Positions 53,397 to 61,266 of a stretch of DNA of 64,000 bases are shown piece after piece. The position numbers and the translations under genes were made by a program. The notes under the pieces are model-generated. The model saw nothing but the letters and a program-made list of their open reading frames with translations. It did no database searches and had not been told where the DNA came from. Origin of the DNA: Allobosea sp. BH3 (GTDB taxonomy: Bacteria > Pseudomonadota > Alphaproteobacteria > Rhizobiales > Beijerinckiaceae); assembly GCF_025499465.1 (NCBI RefSeq), contig NZ_JAIMCA010000001.1:992001-1056000 (forward strand). The letters run 5' to 3'. How positions within the stretch are numbered: position 1 is the stretch's first letter; each line of letters opens with the position of its first letter.

Positions 53397-54365
53397 TCAC
53401 TCCGGCTTGACGCCGGCGCGGGTCATGGCGAGCGACCACTTCTTGAGCTCCGCCGCGAGGAACGTCTCGAGCGCCTTCGGCGTCGCCTGCTCCTGGCTCA
53501 CCGGCTCCATGGAAAGGTCGGCGAAGCGCGCCACCACGGTCGGATCGGCCAGAGCGGCCTGCAGCGCACGGCTCAAATGGTCGATCACCGGCCGGGGCGT
53601 GCCGGCCGGGGCATAGAGCCCGTACCAGGTCGAGACCTCGAAGCCCGGCAGCCCGGCCTCGTCGGCAGTCGGCAGGTCGGGCAGCGTCTTCAGCCGCTTC
53701 TTCGTCGTGACCGAATAGGCCTTGATCTTGCGGTCCTGGATCAGCGGCGTGGTGCCGGTGGCAGGGTCACAATAGACGTCGATCGTTCCGGCCATCAGGT
53801 CGGTGACGACCTGCGAACCGCCACGATAGGCGACCCAGGTCATCGGTTTGCCGATCGCATCCATGAACAGGACACCGCAGAGATGCGCTGCGGAACCTCG
53901 GCCATTGTGGCCGAACGTCACTTTCTCGCCCTTGGCACGCAGATCGGCGACCAATTCACTCAGGTCTTTGGCAGGGTAGTCCGGCCGCGCGACCAGCGTC
54001 ATCGACACATCGGTCACCATGCCGATCGGGGCGAGGTCCTTGACCGGATCGAAGGACAGCTTCTCATAGAGCGAGGGCGCGGTCGCGATGCCGGTATGCA
54101 TCAGCAGGAGCGTGTAGCCGTCAGGTGTCGCTCTGGCCGCGCGGGCCGTGCCGATCGTGCCGCCGGCGCCCAGCGCATTCTCGATGATGACGTTCTGCTT
54201 CAGAGCGTCCGTCATTGCTTTGCCGACGAGGCGCGCGATGGTGTCCCCCGGCCCGCCGGCCGCGAAGGGCACGATGATGGTGACCGGTTTCGCCTTCGGG
54301 AAATCCTGCGCCGACACGGCGCCGGCCGCGAGCAGCGCCGCGGCTGCAAAAAGCATTCTCAACAT
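53397..54365 (-). CDS. Tripartite tricarboxylate transporter binding protein (TctC/Bug), orphan
   Basis: A 322-residue periplasmic Bug-family protein. It has a signal peptide ending AVSAQ and mature start PVTIIVPFAAGGPGDTIAR, then ENALGAGGTIGTARAA and AYRGGSQVVTDLMAG. No TctA or TctB permease gene exists in this window, so it must borrow a permease or act as a sensor; orphan Bug proteins are common in Burkholderiales and some Hyphomicrobiales. It follows the reductase gene by 33 bases. Confidence 0.92.
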   Translation of the reverse strand: MLRMLFAAAALLAAGAVSAQDFPKAKPVTIIVPFAAGGPGDTIARLVGKAMTDALKQNVIIENALGAGGTIGTARAARATPDGYTLLLMHTGIATAPSLYEKLSFDPVKDLAPIGMVTDVSMTLVARPDYPAKDLSELVADLRAKGEKVTFGHNGRGSAAHLCGVLFMDAIGKPMTWVAYRGGSQVVTDLMAGTIDVYCDPATGTTPLIQDRKIKAYSVTTKKRLKTLPDLPTADEAGLPGFEVSTWYGLYAPAGTPRPVIDHLSRALQAALADPTVVARFADLSMEPVSQEQATPKALETFLAAELKKWSLAMTRAGVKPE

Positions 54366-54398
54366 CTTACCCTCCCATGTTGCGCGAGCCGGCTCGCC

Positions 54399-55364
54399 CT
54401 ATTCGGCGGCGGCCTTCTTGGTCCTTGAAAACGGATCGACCTCCTGCTGGTTGGTCGATGTGTACGGAATTTCGGCCGGCAGCCCGGCAAGCTCCCGGAT
54501 CACGGGATAGATCGCGGTGTAGTCCTGCCCGCCGCGCCCGAGCGAACGGGCGACGGAGTAGCTCTGCAGCGCAGCCGCCCCCATGAAGACCGGGACATGG
54601 CTGCGCGCGGCGAGCTCGATCGCTAGGCCCAGATCCTTGTGCGCCAGATCGACCTGGAAACCGGCCGAGAGGTCCCCGCGCAGCACCTTGTTCGGATAGG
54701 TGATGTTCATGTGGCCGAGGCCGGCGATGGTCCCGCGCATCACGTCGAGCGCGAGGTTGATCGTGATGCCGGCCGCCTCGGCCAGTGTCAGCGCTTCGGC
54801 CGTCAGGGCATTCAGCGAGATGCCCATGAAGTTGTTGACGATCTTGGCGCGGGACCCGCCACCGAGCGGGCCGCAATCGACCGTCTGGCTGCCCATCACG
54901 TCGAAGGCGAACTGCGCCTTCCTGATATTCTCCGGCTCGCCGCTGGCAAGGATCAGCAACGCGCCGCGGCGGGCCTCGATGGCGGAGCGGCCGACCGGGG
55001 CGTCGAGCATGCGCAGGCCGCGCGCCTTCATCTCGGTGCCGAACGCGTCCGTCTCCTGCGGCAGGATGGTCGACATGTTGATGAAGACCGCGTCCTTGCC
55101 GAGCCTGTCCGCGATGCCGAGCGCCCCGAACAGGGCGGTGCGCACATGCGTGGCGTTGGGCAGCATGGCGATGACGATGTCGGCTCCGTCCGCCGCCTCG
55201 GCGGCTGACCCGGCGACGGAGCCGCCCGACGCCGAAAGCTGCTGCGTGGCCTTCGCCGAGATGTCGAAGCCGACGACCTTGAACCCTGCCGAGGCGAGGT
55301 TCTCCGCCATCGGCAGCCCCATCGTTCCCAGGCCCACGAAACCGATGCGCTTCTGCTGTGTCAC
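54399..55364 (-). CDS. YihU-like NAD(P)-dependent beta-hydroxyacid dehydrogenase
   Basis: A 321-residue reductase. The Rossmann motif GFVGLGTMGLPM is at 8-19 and the catalytic Lys174 is in AKIVNNF. The substrate loop is DAPVGRS (121-127) rather than DxPVSGG, and the tail DLAHKDLGLAIE, GAAALQSYSVARSLGRGGQDY matches what I recall of 3-sulfolactaldehyde reductase YihU. Arg126 and Asn177 fit the sulfonate-contact residues recalled for YihU; its Ser is Gly181 here. Substrate remains open. It lies between the TctC gene and the CMD gene on the same strand. Confidence 0.85.
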   Translation of the reverse strand: MTQQKRIGFVGLGTMGLPMAENLASAGFKVVGFDISAKATQQLSASGGSVAGSAAEAADGADIVIAMLPNATHVRTALFGALGIADRLGKDAVFINMSTILPQETDAFGTEMKARGLRMLDAPVGRSAIEARRGALLILASGEPENIRKAQFAFDVMGSQTVDCGPLGGGSRAKIVNNFMGISLNALTAEALTLAEAAGITINLALDVMRGTIAGLGHMNITYPNKVLRGDLSAGFQVDLAHKDLGLAIELAARSHVPVFMGAAALQSYSVARSLGRGGQDYTAIYPVIRELAGLPAEIPYTSTNQQEVDPFSRTKKAAAE

Positions 55365-55400
55365 TGCCTGTCCTCCCGAAGCTGTTCCGGCCGGGCCGCT

Positions 55401-55802
55401 TCAGCGGCCTTCTTCGATGTCCTTGAGCGTCTCGACCACGACCTTCATGCAGTCGAGCGCCGCCGGGACGCCGCAATAGATCGCGGCCTGCAGGATCACC
55501 TCCTGGATCTCCTCCGGCTTGAGCCCGTTGTTGATCGCGCCGCGCACATGCAGCTTGATCTCGTTGGGGCGGTTGAGCGCGGTGAGGAAGGCGAGATTCA
55601 GGAAGCTGCGGGTGCGGCGGTCGAGGCCCGGGCGGCCCCAGACCTCGCCCCAACACCATTCCGTCACGAGCTTCTGGAGCGGCGCCGTCATGTCGGTCGC
55701 GCCCTGCACGGATTTGTCGACATAGGCGGGGCCGAGAACCTCGCGGCGGATCGCGAGCCCCTTCTTGAACTGCTCTCCCTCGAATTCCGGGCGAATCGTC
55801 AT
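55401..55802 (-). CDS. Carboxymuconolactone decarboxylase family protein (copy 2)
   Basis: A 133-residue CMD-family protein: EWCWGEVWGRPGLDRRTRSFLNLAFLTALNRPNE, then HVRGAINNG and ILQAAIYCGVPAALD. No CxxC motif. It is about half identical to copy 1 at 43733-44119. ATG 55802 is preferred over 55856 because the added residues are not family-like. It is the first gene of a leftward unit with the YihU-like and TctC-type genes and divergent from the metallo-hydrolase. Confidence 0.88.
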   Translation of the reverse strand: MTIRPEFEGEQFKKGLAIRREVLGPAYVDKSVQGATDMTAPLQKLVTEWCWGEVWGRPGLDRRTRSFLNLAFLTALNRPNEIKLHVRGAINNGLKPEEIQEVILQAAIYCGVPAALDCMKVVVETLKDIEEGR

Positions 55803-55880
55803 GCATGCTGTCCTATGCTCCCGGGCCGATCTCGGACCCGCCGTCTCGCCATGCATAGGACGGCGATCACCAAGGCGTCA

Positions 55881-55914
55881 ATGATTGTATTACGGTATTA
55901 TTGTGTGTTGATAT
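55881..55914. promoter_or_regulatory. AT-rich divergent promoter region with TTGTAT site
   Basis: A short AT-rich stretch in the 167-base divergent gap contains TGATTGTATTACGGTATTATTGTG. The TTGTAT at 55885-55890 recurs at 61193-61198 in the TRAP divergent gap. A shared GntR operator half-site is possible. Confidence 0.3.
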
Positions 55915-55969
55915 GAACTGACAACGGCCACGCTCGTCGATGGCCCGGCTGGAGAGGGAAGGCCCGACC

Positions 55970-56803
55970 ATGAAGACCGCATCCGCGCGCACTGGCGCAC
56001 ATCCCGAACCCTTCGAGCTTTTCGCCCTGCGCTACGCGAACCATACGGGGCGCAAGGCCTGGGACAACGCGATCGGCGGCGATCCGCACGAGGCTGGTTC
56101 CGATCTCGACTACTTCATCTGGGTCGCGCGTCGTTCCGACCGCACCTTCGTCATCGATACGGGCTTCGACACGGAGCAGGCGGTGGCGCGCAAGCGCGAC
56201 CTCATCCGCAAGCCCCACGAAGCGCTGGCCCTGATCGGCATCGACGCGGCCAAGGTCGACGAGGTGATCCTCAGCCATCTGCATTACGACCACGCCGGCA
56301 CGCTGGGCGACTTCCCGCGCGCCTGCTTCCATGTCCAGGATGCCGAGGTGGCCTATGCGACGGGCCGCTGCATGTGCCACGGCTTCCTGCGCCATCCCTT
56401 CCATGTCGAGGACGTCGTCTCCTTCGTGCGCCACGTCTATGCCGGCCGCGTCGCCTTCCATGACGGCACCGTGGAGCTCGCCGACGGGCTGACGCTGCAC
56501 CGCACGGGCGGGCATTCGGGCGGGCTGCAGGTGGTCAGGGTCTGGACGAAGCGCGGCTGGGTCGTCGTCGCCTCGGACGCCTCGCATCTCTACATGAACA
56601 TGAATCGCCGCCTGCCCTTCCCCGCCCTCCACGACGCCGGAGCGATGATGGAGGGCTTCCGCATCATCCACGAGCTGGCCGATTCGCCAGCCCATGTCGT
56701 GCCCGGCCACGACCCGCTGGTCATGGCGATCTATCCCCCGGTCTCGCCAGAGCTCGCCGGCATCGCCGTGCGGCTGGACGAGACGCCGAAGGAGCTGCCA
56801 TGA
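55970..56803 (+). CDS. Metallo-beta-lactamase-fold hydrolase (N-acyl homoserine lactonase-like)
   Basis: A 277-residue binuclear-metal hydrolase. HLHYDH (103-108) is the main metal motif, followed by TGGHSGG, VASDASH (bridging Asp) and PGHDPL. The order and spacing are those of the AiiA-like lactonase group. It has no signal peptide. In this setting it may open a lactone intermediate rather than a quorum signal. gagagggaagg precedes ATG 55970; the upstream in-frame start is unlikely. It overlaps the SDR gene by four bases. Confidence 0.87.
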   Translation: MKTASARTGAHPEPFELFALRYANHTGRKAWDNAIGGDPHEAGSDLDYFIWVARRSDRTFVIDTGFDTEQAVARKRDLIRKPHEALALIGIDAAKVDEVILSHLHYDHAGTLGDFPRACFHVQDAEVAYATGRCMCHGFLRHPFHVEDVVSFVRHVYAGRVAFHDGTVELADGLTLHRTGGHSGGLQVVRVWTKRGWVVVASDASHLYMNMNRRLPFPALHDAGAMMEGFRIIHELADSPAHVVPGHDPLVMAIYPPVSPELAGIAVRLDETPKELP

Positions 56804-57594
56804 GCGGCGCGATGCTGTCCGGACGGCATGCCTTGGTCACCGGCTCCGTCGCGGGGCTGGGCTATGCCATGGCGCGCGGCCTCGCCCTTCAGGGCGCGAG
56901 CATCACCCTCAACGGGCTGGCGGAGCCGGGGGTCGGCGAGGCCGCCGCGGCGGCGCTGGCCGACGAGACGGGCGCCGAGGTCGGTTTCGACGGGGCGGAT
57001 CTCGCACAACCGGACGAGATCGAGCGCCTGATGGAACAGGCCGCGGCGCAGCGCGGCCCGATCGGCATCGTCGTGAACAACGCGGTGATCCGCCATTTCC
57101 AGCCGATCGAGGCCTTCTCGCCAGCGCAATGGGACCGGGCGCTCGCCGTCAATCTGTCGGCGGCCTTCCATGCCGCGCGCCTCGCTTTGCCCGGCATGAA
57201 GGCGGCGGGATGGGGCCGCATCGTCAACCTGTCCTCGATCTACGGCGCACGCGGCGCCGAGGACCGGGTCGACTACGTCACGACCAAGACCGCGTTGATC
57301 GGCCTGACACGCGCCATCGCGATCGAGACGGCCCGGACAGGCATCACCTGCAACGCGCTTTGCCCCGGCACTCTCCCGTCCCCGGCGATCCTCGACCGCA
57401 TCGCCGGCATCGCCGCCCAGCAGGGCGTCAGTGAGGAGGCGGCGGCGCGCGACTACATCGCGCCGCGCCACCCGACGCAGCGCTTCGTGGCGCTCGACAG
57501 CGTCGCCGCCGCGCTCGTCTTCCTGTGCAGCCCCGCAGGGCAGGACATCACCGGCACCACCCTGCCGATCGACGGAGGCTGGCAGGCGCGTTGA
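56800..57594 (+). CDS. SDR family NAD(P)-dependent oxidoreductase
   Basis: A 264-residue dehydrogenase close to 3-hydroxybutyrate dehydrogenases: TGSVAGLGYAMARGL cofactor site, catalytic Ser145 (NLSSIYG), Tyr159 and Lys163 (YVTTK), LCPGTLPSPAI and a LPIDGGWQAR ending. Cytoplasmic. Four-base coupling to the lactonase-like gene suggests they act on successive intermediates. Convergent with MmgE/PrpD copy 2. Confidence 0.92.
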   Translation: MSGAMLSGRHALVTGSVAGLGYAMARGLALQGASITLNGLAEPGVGEAAAAALADETGAEVGFDGADLAQPDEIERLMEQAAAQRGPIGIVVNNAVIRHFQPIEAFSPAQWDRALAVNLSAAFHAARLALPGMKAAGWGRIVNLSSIYGARGAEDRVDYVTTKTALIGLTRAIAIETARTGITCNALCPGTLPSPAILDRIAGIAAQQGVSEEAAARDYIAPRHPTQRFVALDSVAAALVFLCSPAGQDITGTTLPIDGGWQAR

Positions 57595-57602
57595 GGCGTG
57601 AA

Positions 57603-57646
57603 GCATTTTCAAGCGAAGTGGACACCGGTTCGCGTGAAGAAAATGC
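57603..57646. repeat. Intergenic palindrome (GCATTTTC...GAAAATGC type)
   Basis: Perfect outer arms gcattttc (57603-57610) and gaaaatgc (57639-57646) enclose gcgaa / ttcgc half-arms and a gtggacaccgg core. It is followed by gataaaacaaaaagctagag, a tail I recall as common after this repeat in Hyphomicrobiales. It lies in the 106-base gap between convergent genes and could also block read-through. Confidence 0.65.
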
Positions 57647-57700
57647 GATAAAACAAAAAGCTAGAGAAATTCCGCAGTTCGAAGAAATGCTGGATTTCTC

Positions 57701-59038
57701 TCACCCAACGGCCGCGAGCCGGATCACGGCTCCGGCGTCCGCCGCCTCGTCCAGGCGCCAGAGCCCAGCGAGCAGGGGCTCCGGATCGAAGCCCGGGCAG
57801 CCGTGGGCGGCGAGGCTGCGGAACTTCTCCGAAATCTCGCCGTCCGAGAGGGGCCGGCCGGTGCTGCCGCGGGCATCGATGACGACATGGTCAAGCACCG
57901 CGCCGTCCGCGAGGCGGATCTCGACGCGGCAGCCATCGACGCTGTGGCCGCCTTCTCGCTCGACCGCTACGCGCGCGCGCAGCGCCAGCACATCCGCCGC
58001 CGCGACGCGGGCATCGGAGAATTGGGCGATACCGGCCGCACCATCGAGCCAGGCGACGGCCACGGCATGCTGGGCGCTGACCTGCGCCTCGCGCCCGGTC
58101 GTGACATGGGGCCTGTCGGCGCGCTCGTCGAGCAGCGGATGGCCATAGACCCGGATCGCCGCGATCCGCTCGGCCGGCACCGCCGCCTGCGCGCGCAGCG
58201 CCAGCACGGCATCGACCACCGGGTTCAGCACGACGCCGCAGGGATAGGGCTTGTAGGTGTTGCGCAGCAGCTCCCAGCTCTCGCCGAGGCGCTCGGTCAG
58301 CCCGTCCGGCGAGGCGCCGTCGCCGAGCACCATCAGGAAGCCGCGCGGCCCCTCGATCGGCCGCTCCGGCCCGGCCATGCCGTTCTCGGCCAGGAAGGCG
58401 GCTAGCAGCCCGCCGCGCGCCGACTGGCCGACGCCGGTGCTCTTGGCCATGGTGCCGAGCGTCTCGACGAGCCCGCTCGCCTGGGCGGATGCGTTGCCCA
58501 GCGCCCAGAGCAGGCGCGTCTCGTCGAGGCCGATGGCATGGCCCGCAGCCATTGCCGCGCCGAAGACGCCGCAGCTCGCCGTGATGTGCCAGCCCTTCTT
58601 GTAATGCTGCGGCGAGACGGCATTGCCGAGGCGGCATTCGACCTCGACGCCGTGCACGAAGGCCTCGAGCAGCGCCCGCCCGCTCATCGGCCGGCGCTCG
58701 GCCAGCGCGAAGAGCGGCGGCCCGACGGGCGCGGAAGGATGGATGATCGTGCCCGGATGCGTGTCGTCGAAATCGAAGACGTTGCCCGCGAGCGCGTTCA
58801 GGAAGGCCGCGTCGAGACAGCTCATCCTCTCGCGCCGGCCGATCAGCGTCGCCTCGGGCGGGGCGGAGAACGGCGCCAGCGTGCGCCGCGCGATGCCGCT
58901 CGCCTCGTCGGCGGAGCCGCCGAGCGCGGTGCCGACGACGTTGACCAGCGAGCGCTTCGCCTCGTGCAGCAGTTCGGGAGCCATTCCCGCGCCGCGCGAG
59001 GCGGCGAGGAAGTGGGCAAACTCGCGTGAAACCGTCAT
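57701..59038 (-). CDS. MmgE/PrpD family protein (copy 2)
   Basis: A 445-residue member of the 2-methylcitrate dehydratase/cis-aconitate decarboxylase family: LAGNVFDFDDTHPGTIIHPSAPVGPPLFALAE, HGVEVECRLGNAV, KGWHITASCGVFGAA, and NTYKPYPCGVVLNPVVDA. These are the canonical lid and helical-domain blocks. Copy 1 at 49044 is clearly diverged. It follows the TRAP permease by 18 bases, so the importer and this enzyme should share a substrate or its product. Confidence 0.9.
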   Translation of the reverse strand: MTVSREFAHFLAASRGAGMAPELLHEAKRSLVNVVGTALGGSADEASGIARRTLAPFSAPPEATLIGRRERMSCLDAAFLNALAGNVFDFDDTHPGTIIHPSAPVGPPLFALAERRPMSGRALLEAFVHGVEVECRLGNAVSPQHYKKGWHITASCGVFGAAMAAGHAIGLDETRLLWALGNASAQASGLVETLGTMAKSTGVGQSARGGLLAAFLAENGMAGPERPIEGPRGFLMVLGDGASPDGLTERLGESWELLRNTYKPYPCGVVLNPVVDAVLALRAQAAVPAERIAAIRVYGHPLLDERADRPHVTTGREAQVSAQHAVAVAWLDGAAGIAQFSDARVAAADVLALRARVAVEREGGHSVDGCRVEIRLADGAVLDHVVIDARGSTGRPLSDGEISEKFRSLAAHGCPGFDPEPLLAGLWRLDEAADAGAVIRLAAVG

Positions 59039-59056
59039 GTCCTGTCCCCTGAACCG

Positions 59057-61117
59057 TCAGCCGATCTTGCTCGGCAGCCAGGTGACGATGCCGGGGAAGA
59101 AATAGAGCAGCCAGATGAAGCCCAGCATCAGGAAGATGAAGGGGATCACGCCATAGGCAATGTCCTTCAGCGAGACATTGTCGCTCATGCCCTTGAGCAC
59201 GAACAGCACGAGGCCGACAGGGGGCGTGACGAGACCGATCTCGACGAGCAGCACCAGGATCACGCCAAACCAGATCGGGTCCAGCCCGATCGAGACGATG
59301 ACCGGGAATGTGACCGAAAGCGTCATCAGCATCATCGCGATCGATTCGATGAAGCAGCCGAGGATCAGGTAGATCAGCACGATGATCGCGAAGACGAGCC
59401 AGGGCTCCAATCCGGCATCGGTTACGAGCTGGACCATGGCGCGCGGCAGCTTCAGATAGTCGAAGACCCAGCTCATCACCGCAGCGCCCACCACGATCAG
59501 CATGATGAAGGCCGTGACCTTCACCGTGTCGAGCAGGCAGGCATAGAGCGACGAGGCGTCGAGCCGGCCGCGCTTCACCGCCATCAGGAAGGCGGCGACG
59601 GCGCCGATCGCGCCCGCCTCGGTCGGCGTCGCGATGCCGAGATAGAGCGAGCCGAGCACGGCGACGATCAGTAACACGAAAGGCAGGACACCGACGGTCG
59701 CGGCGATCTTGCGGCTCATCGGATAGGCCTCGCCCTCGGGGATCGAGCGCGGCGAGACGAGCCCCCAGATGAAGACCGTGACCATGAACAGGAAGGAGAG
59801 CAGGAGGCCCGGAATGATGCCGGCGAGGAAGAGCTGCGTCACCGCGACTCCGACGACATTCCCGTAGATGATCATCGCGATCGAGGGCGGGATCAGGATG
59901 CCGAGTGTTGCGCCGGCCGCGACCACACCGTAGGTCAGCCGAGGGCTGTAGCCGCGCTTGACCATCTCCGGCGCCGCGACCGAGCCCAGCGTCGCCGCCG
60001 TGGCGAGGCTGGAGCCGCAGACGGCAGCGAAGGTGGCCGCTGCCGCCACGCTCGCATGAGCGAGACCGCCCTTCGTGCGGCCGAACCAGGCGACGAGCGC
60101 GTCGAAGAGCTCGGTGGTGATGCCACTGCGCACAAGCAGGGCGCCCATCAGGACGAAGCTTGGCACGGCGGTCAGCGTGAAGCTGTTGATGCTCGTCCAG
60201 GCCCGGTCGGGCAGAACGGGCAATTGCGTCATCGGCAGCAGGAAGTAGAGGCCGAGCAGGCCGACGAGGCCCATCGCGAAGGCGACGCGCACGCCGACGA
60301 AGAGCAGGACGATCAGCGTCAGCCCGAGGAGCGAACCGAGCCACAGCTGCGAGGTGCCGCGCGACAGGTAGAAGACCAGCGCCAGCGCGCCGAAGGCGAG
60401 CGTCGTCGCGAGCGCAATGCGCCAGCCGCTCCAGGCGACCATCCCGATCACCACCGAGATGCAGACCAGGATGGAGCCCCAGTCGAAGCGCGTGCCGGGG
60501 AGGCGCCAGTCGGCGCGGCCCATGCCGATCAGGGCGAGCGTCAGCACCAGCGCGATGACGGGCACGGTCCATTGCGCGAGCGGCGTGCGCGGCGGCCGCA
60601 GCTCGTGGATGTCACGCAGCATGGCAACGATGAACAGCCCGAGCCCGAGCGTCATCGGGAGCTGCGGCAGCCATTGCGGCGTGCTGAGCAGGCCCCAGTC
60701 GCGCGCGCCATGGACATATTCGAGGAAGGTGAAGCGCGCGCCGTGCCATGTGCAGAACGCGGTGAAGAGCAGTGCGAGCCACAGGGTCGCGAGCTCCAGC
60801 CGCGTCCGCCATTCCGTCGGAAGCGAATCGACCAGGATCTCGACGCGGATATGGGCATTGCCCCGCTGCGCGACCGCCATGCCGAGAAAAGTGATGGCGA
60901 CGAAGAGATAGGTGCCGATCTCGGTCACCCAGATCGTCGGCTCGTTGAAGACATAGCGTGAGATCACCTCGTAGACGACGATCGCTGTCATCGCGGCGAG
61001 CGCGAGCGCGGCGACGAAGCCGGCGCCATCGACGATCCGGTCGATACCTCGGATGACCGCGGCCCGGCTCGGCGGGGCGGCCACGACCGCATCGTTCGGC
61101 AACACTGCATCGGCCAT
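59057..61117 (-). CDS. TRAP transporter fused small-large permease (DctQM)
   Basis: A 686-residue membrane protein. Residues ~25-200 are a DctQ domain (EVISRYVFNEPTIWVTEIGTY); the rest is DctM, with PSFVLMGALLVRSGI, GSSLATAATLGSVAAPEM and EIGLVTPPVGLVLFVLKG. Two to three extra helices link them. Such Q-M fusions are usual in part of the TRAP family. gggagag precedes ATG 61117; the frame to 61219 would cross the divergent promoter. The matching binding protein is on the opposite strand. Confidence 0.92.
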   Translation of the reverse strand: MADAVLPNDAVVAAPPSRAAVIRGIDRIVDGAGFVAALALAAMTAIVVYEVISRYVFNEPTIWVTEIGTYLFVAITFLGMAVAQRGNAHIRVEILVDSLPTEWRTRLELATLWLALLFTAFCTWHGARFTFLEYVHGARDWGLLSTPQWLPQLPMTLGLGLFIVAMLRDIHELRPPRTPLAQWTVPVIALVLTLALIGMGRADWRLPGTRFDWGSILVCISVVIGMVAWSGWRIALATTLAFGALALVFYLSRGTSQLWLGSLLGLTLIVLLFVGVRVAFAMGLVGLLGLYFLLPMTQLPVLPDRAWTSINSFTLTAVPSFVLMGALLVRSGITTELFDALVAWFGRTKGGLAHASVAAAATFAAVCGSSLATAATLGSVAAPEMVKRGYSPRLTYGVVAAGATLGILIPPSIAMIIYGNVVGVAVTQLFLAGIIPGLLLSFLFMVTVFIWGLVSPRSIPEGEAYPMSRKIAATVGVLPFVLLIVAVLGSLYLGIATPTEAGAIGAVAAFLMAVKRGRLDASSLYACLLDTVKVTAFIMLIVVGAAVMSWVFDYLKLPRAMVQLVTDAGLEPWLVFAIIVLIYLILGCFIESIAMMLMTLSVTFPVIVSIGLDPIWFGVILVLLVEIGLVTPPVGLVLFVLKGMSDNVSLKDIAYGVIPFIFLMLGFIWLLYFFPGIVTWLPSKIG

Positions 61118-61168
61118 CTGCGTCTCTCCCGGTCTCGTTCTTTGGACACGGGTTAGCACGGCGTCCGT

Positions 61169-61198
61169 TTGACATGCAATACGACTGTCATATTGTAT
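61169..61198 (+). promoter_or_regulatory. Candidate promoter/operator for the TRAP binding-protein gene
   Basis: TTGACA (61169-61174), a full -35 match, is followed after 16 bases by TATTGT (61191-61196). TTGTAT (61193-61198) overlaps the -10 and recurs at 55885-55890. The region also shows CAATAC...GTATgATTG symmetry, so the GntR regulator two genes on may bind here. Confidence 0.45.
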
Positions 61199-61266
61199 GA
61201 TTGCACGACGACCACTCATCGGTTCCGCCGAAGAAGCGGTCGCGACAGTCCTCGGGAGGAATGATC

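Noticed and set aside
42726..59038. Complete sulfolactate or sulfoquinovose pathway
   Set aside because: A YihU-like reductase and an Ldh-family protein are suggestive, but no sulfo-lyase, sulfoacetaldehyde acetyltransferase, sulfosugar isomerase or sulfite exporter is seen.
57891..60572. 893-residue open frame on the minus strand
   Set aside because: It lies in another frame over MmgE/PrpD and the TRAP permease, is Arg/Gly/Ala-rich without domains, and crosses the gene boundary. It is a high-GC shadow.
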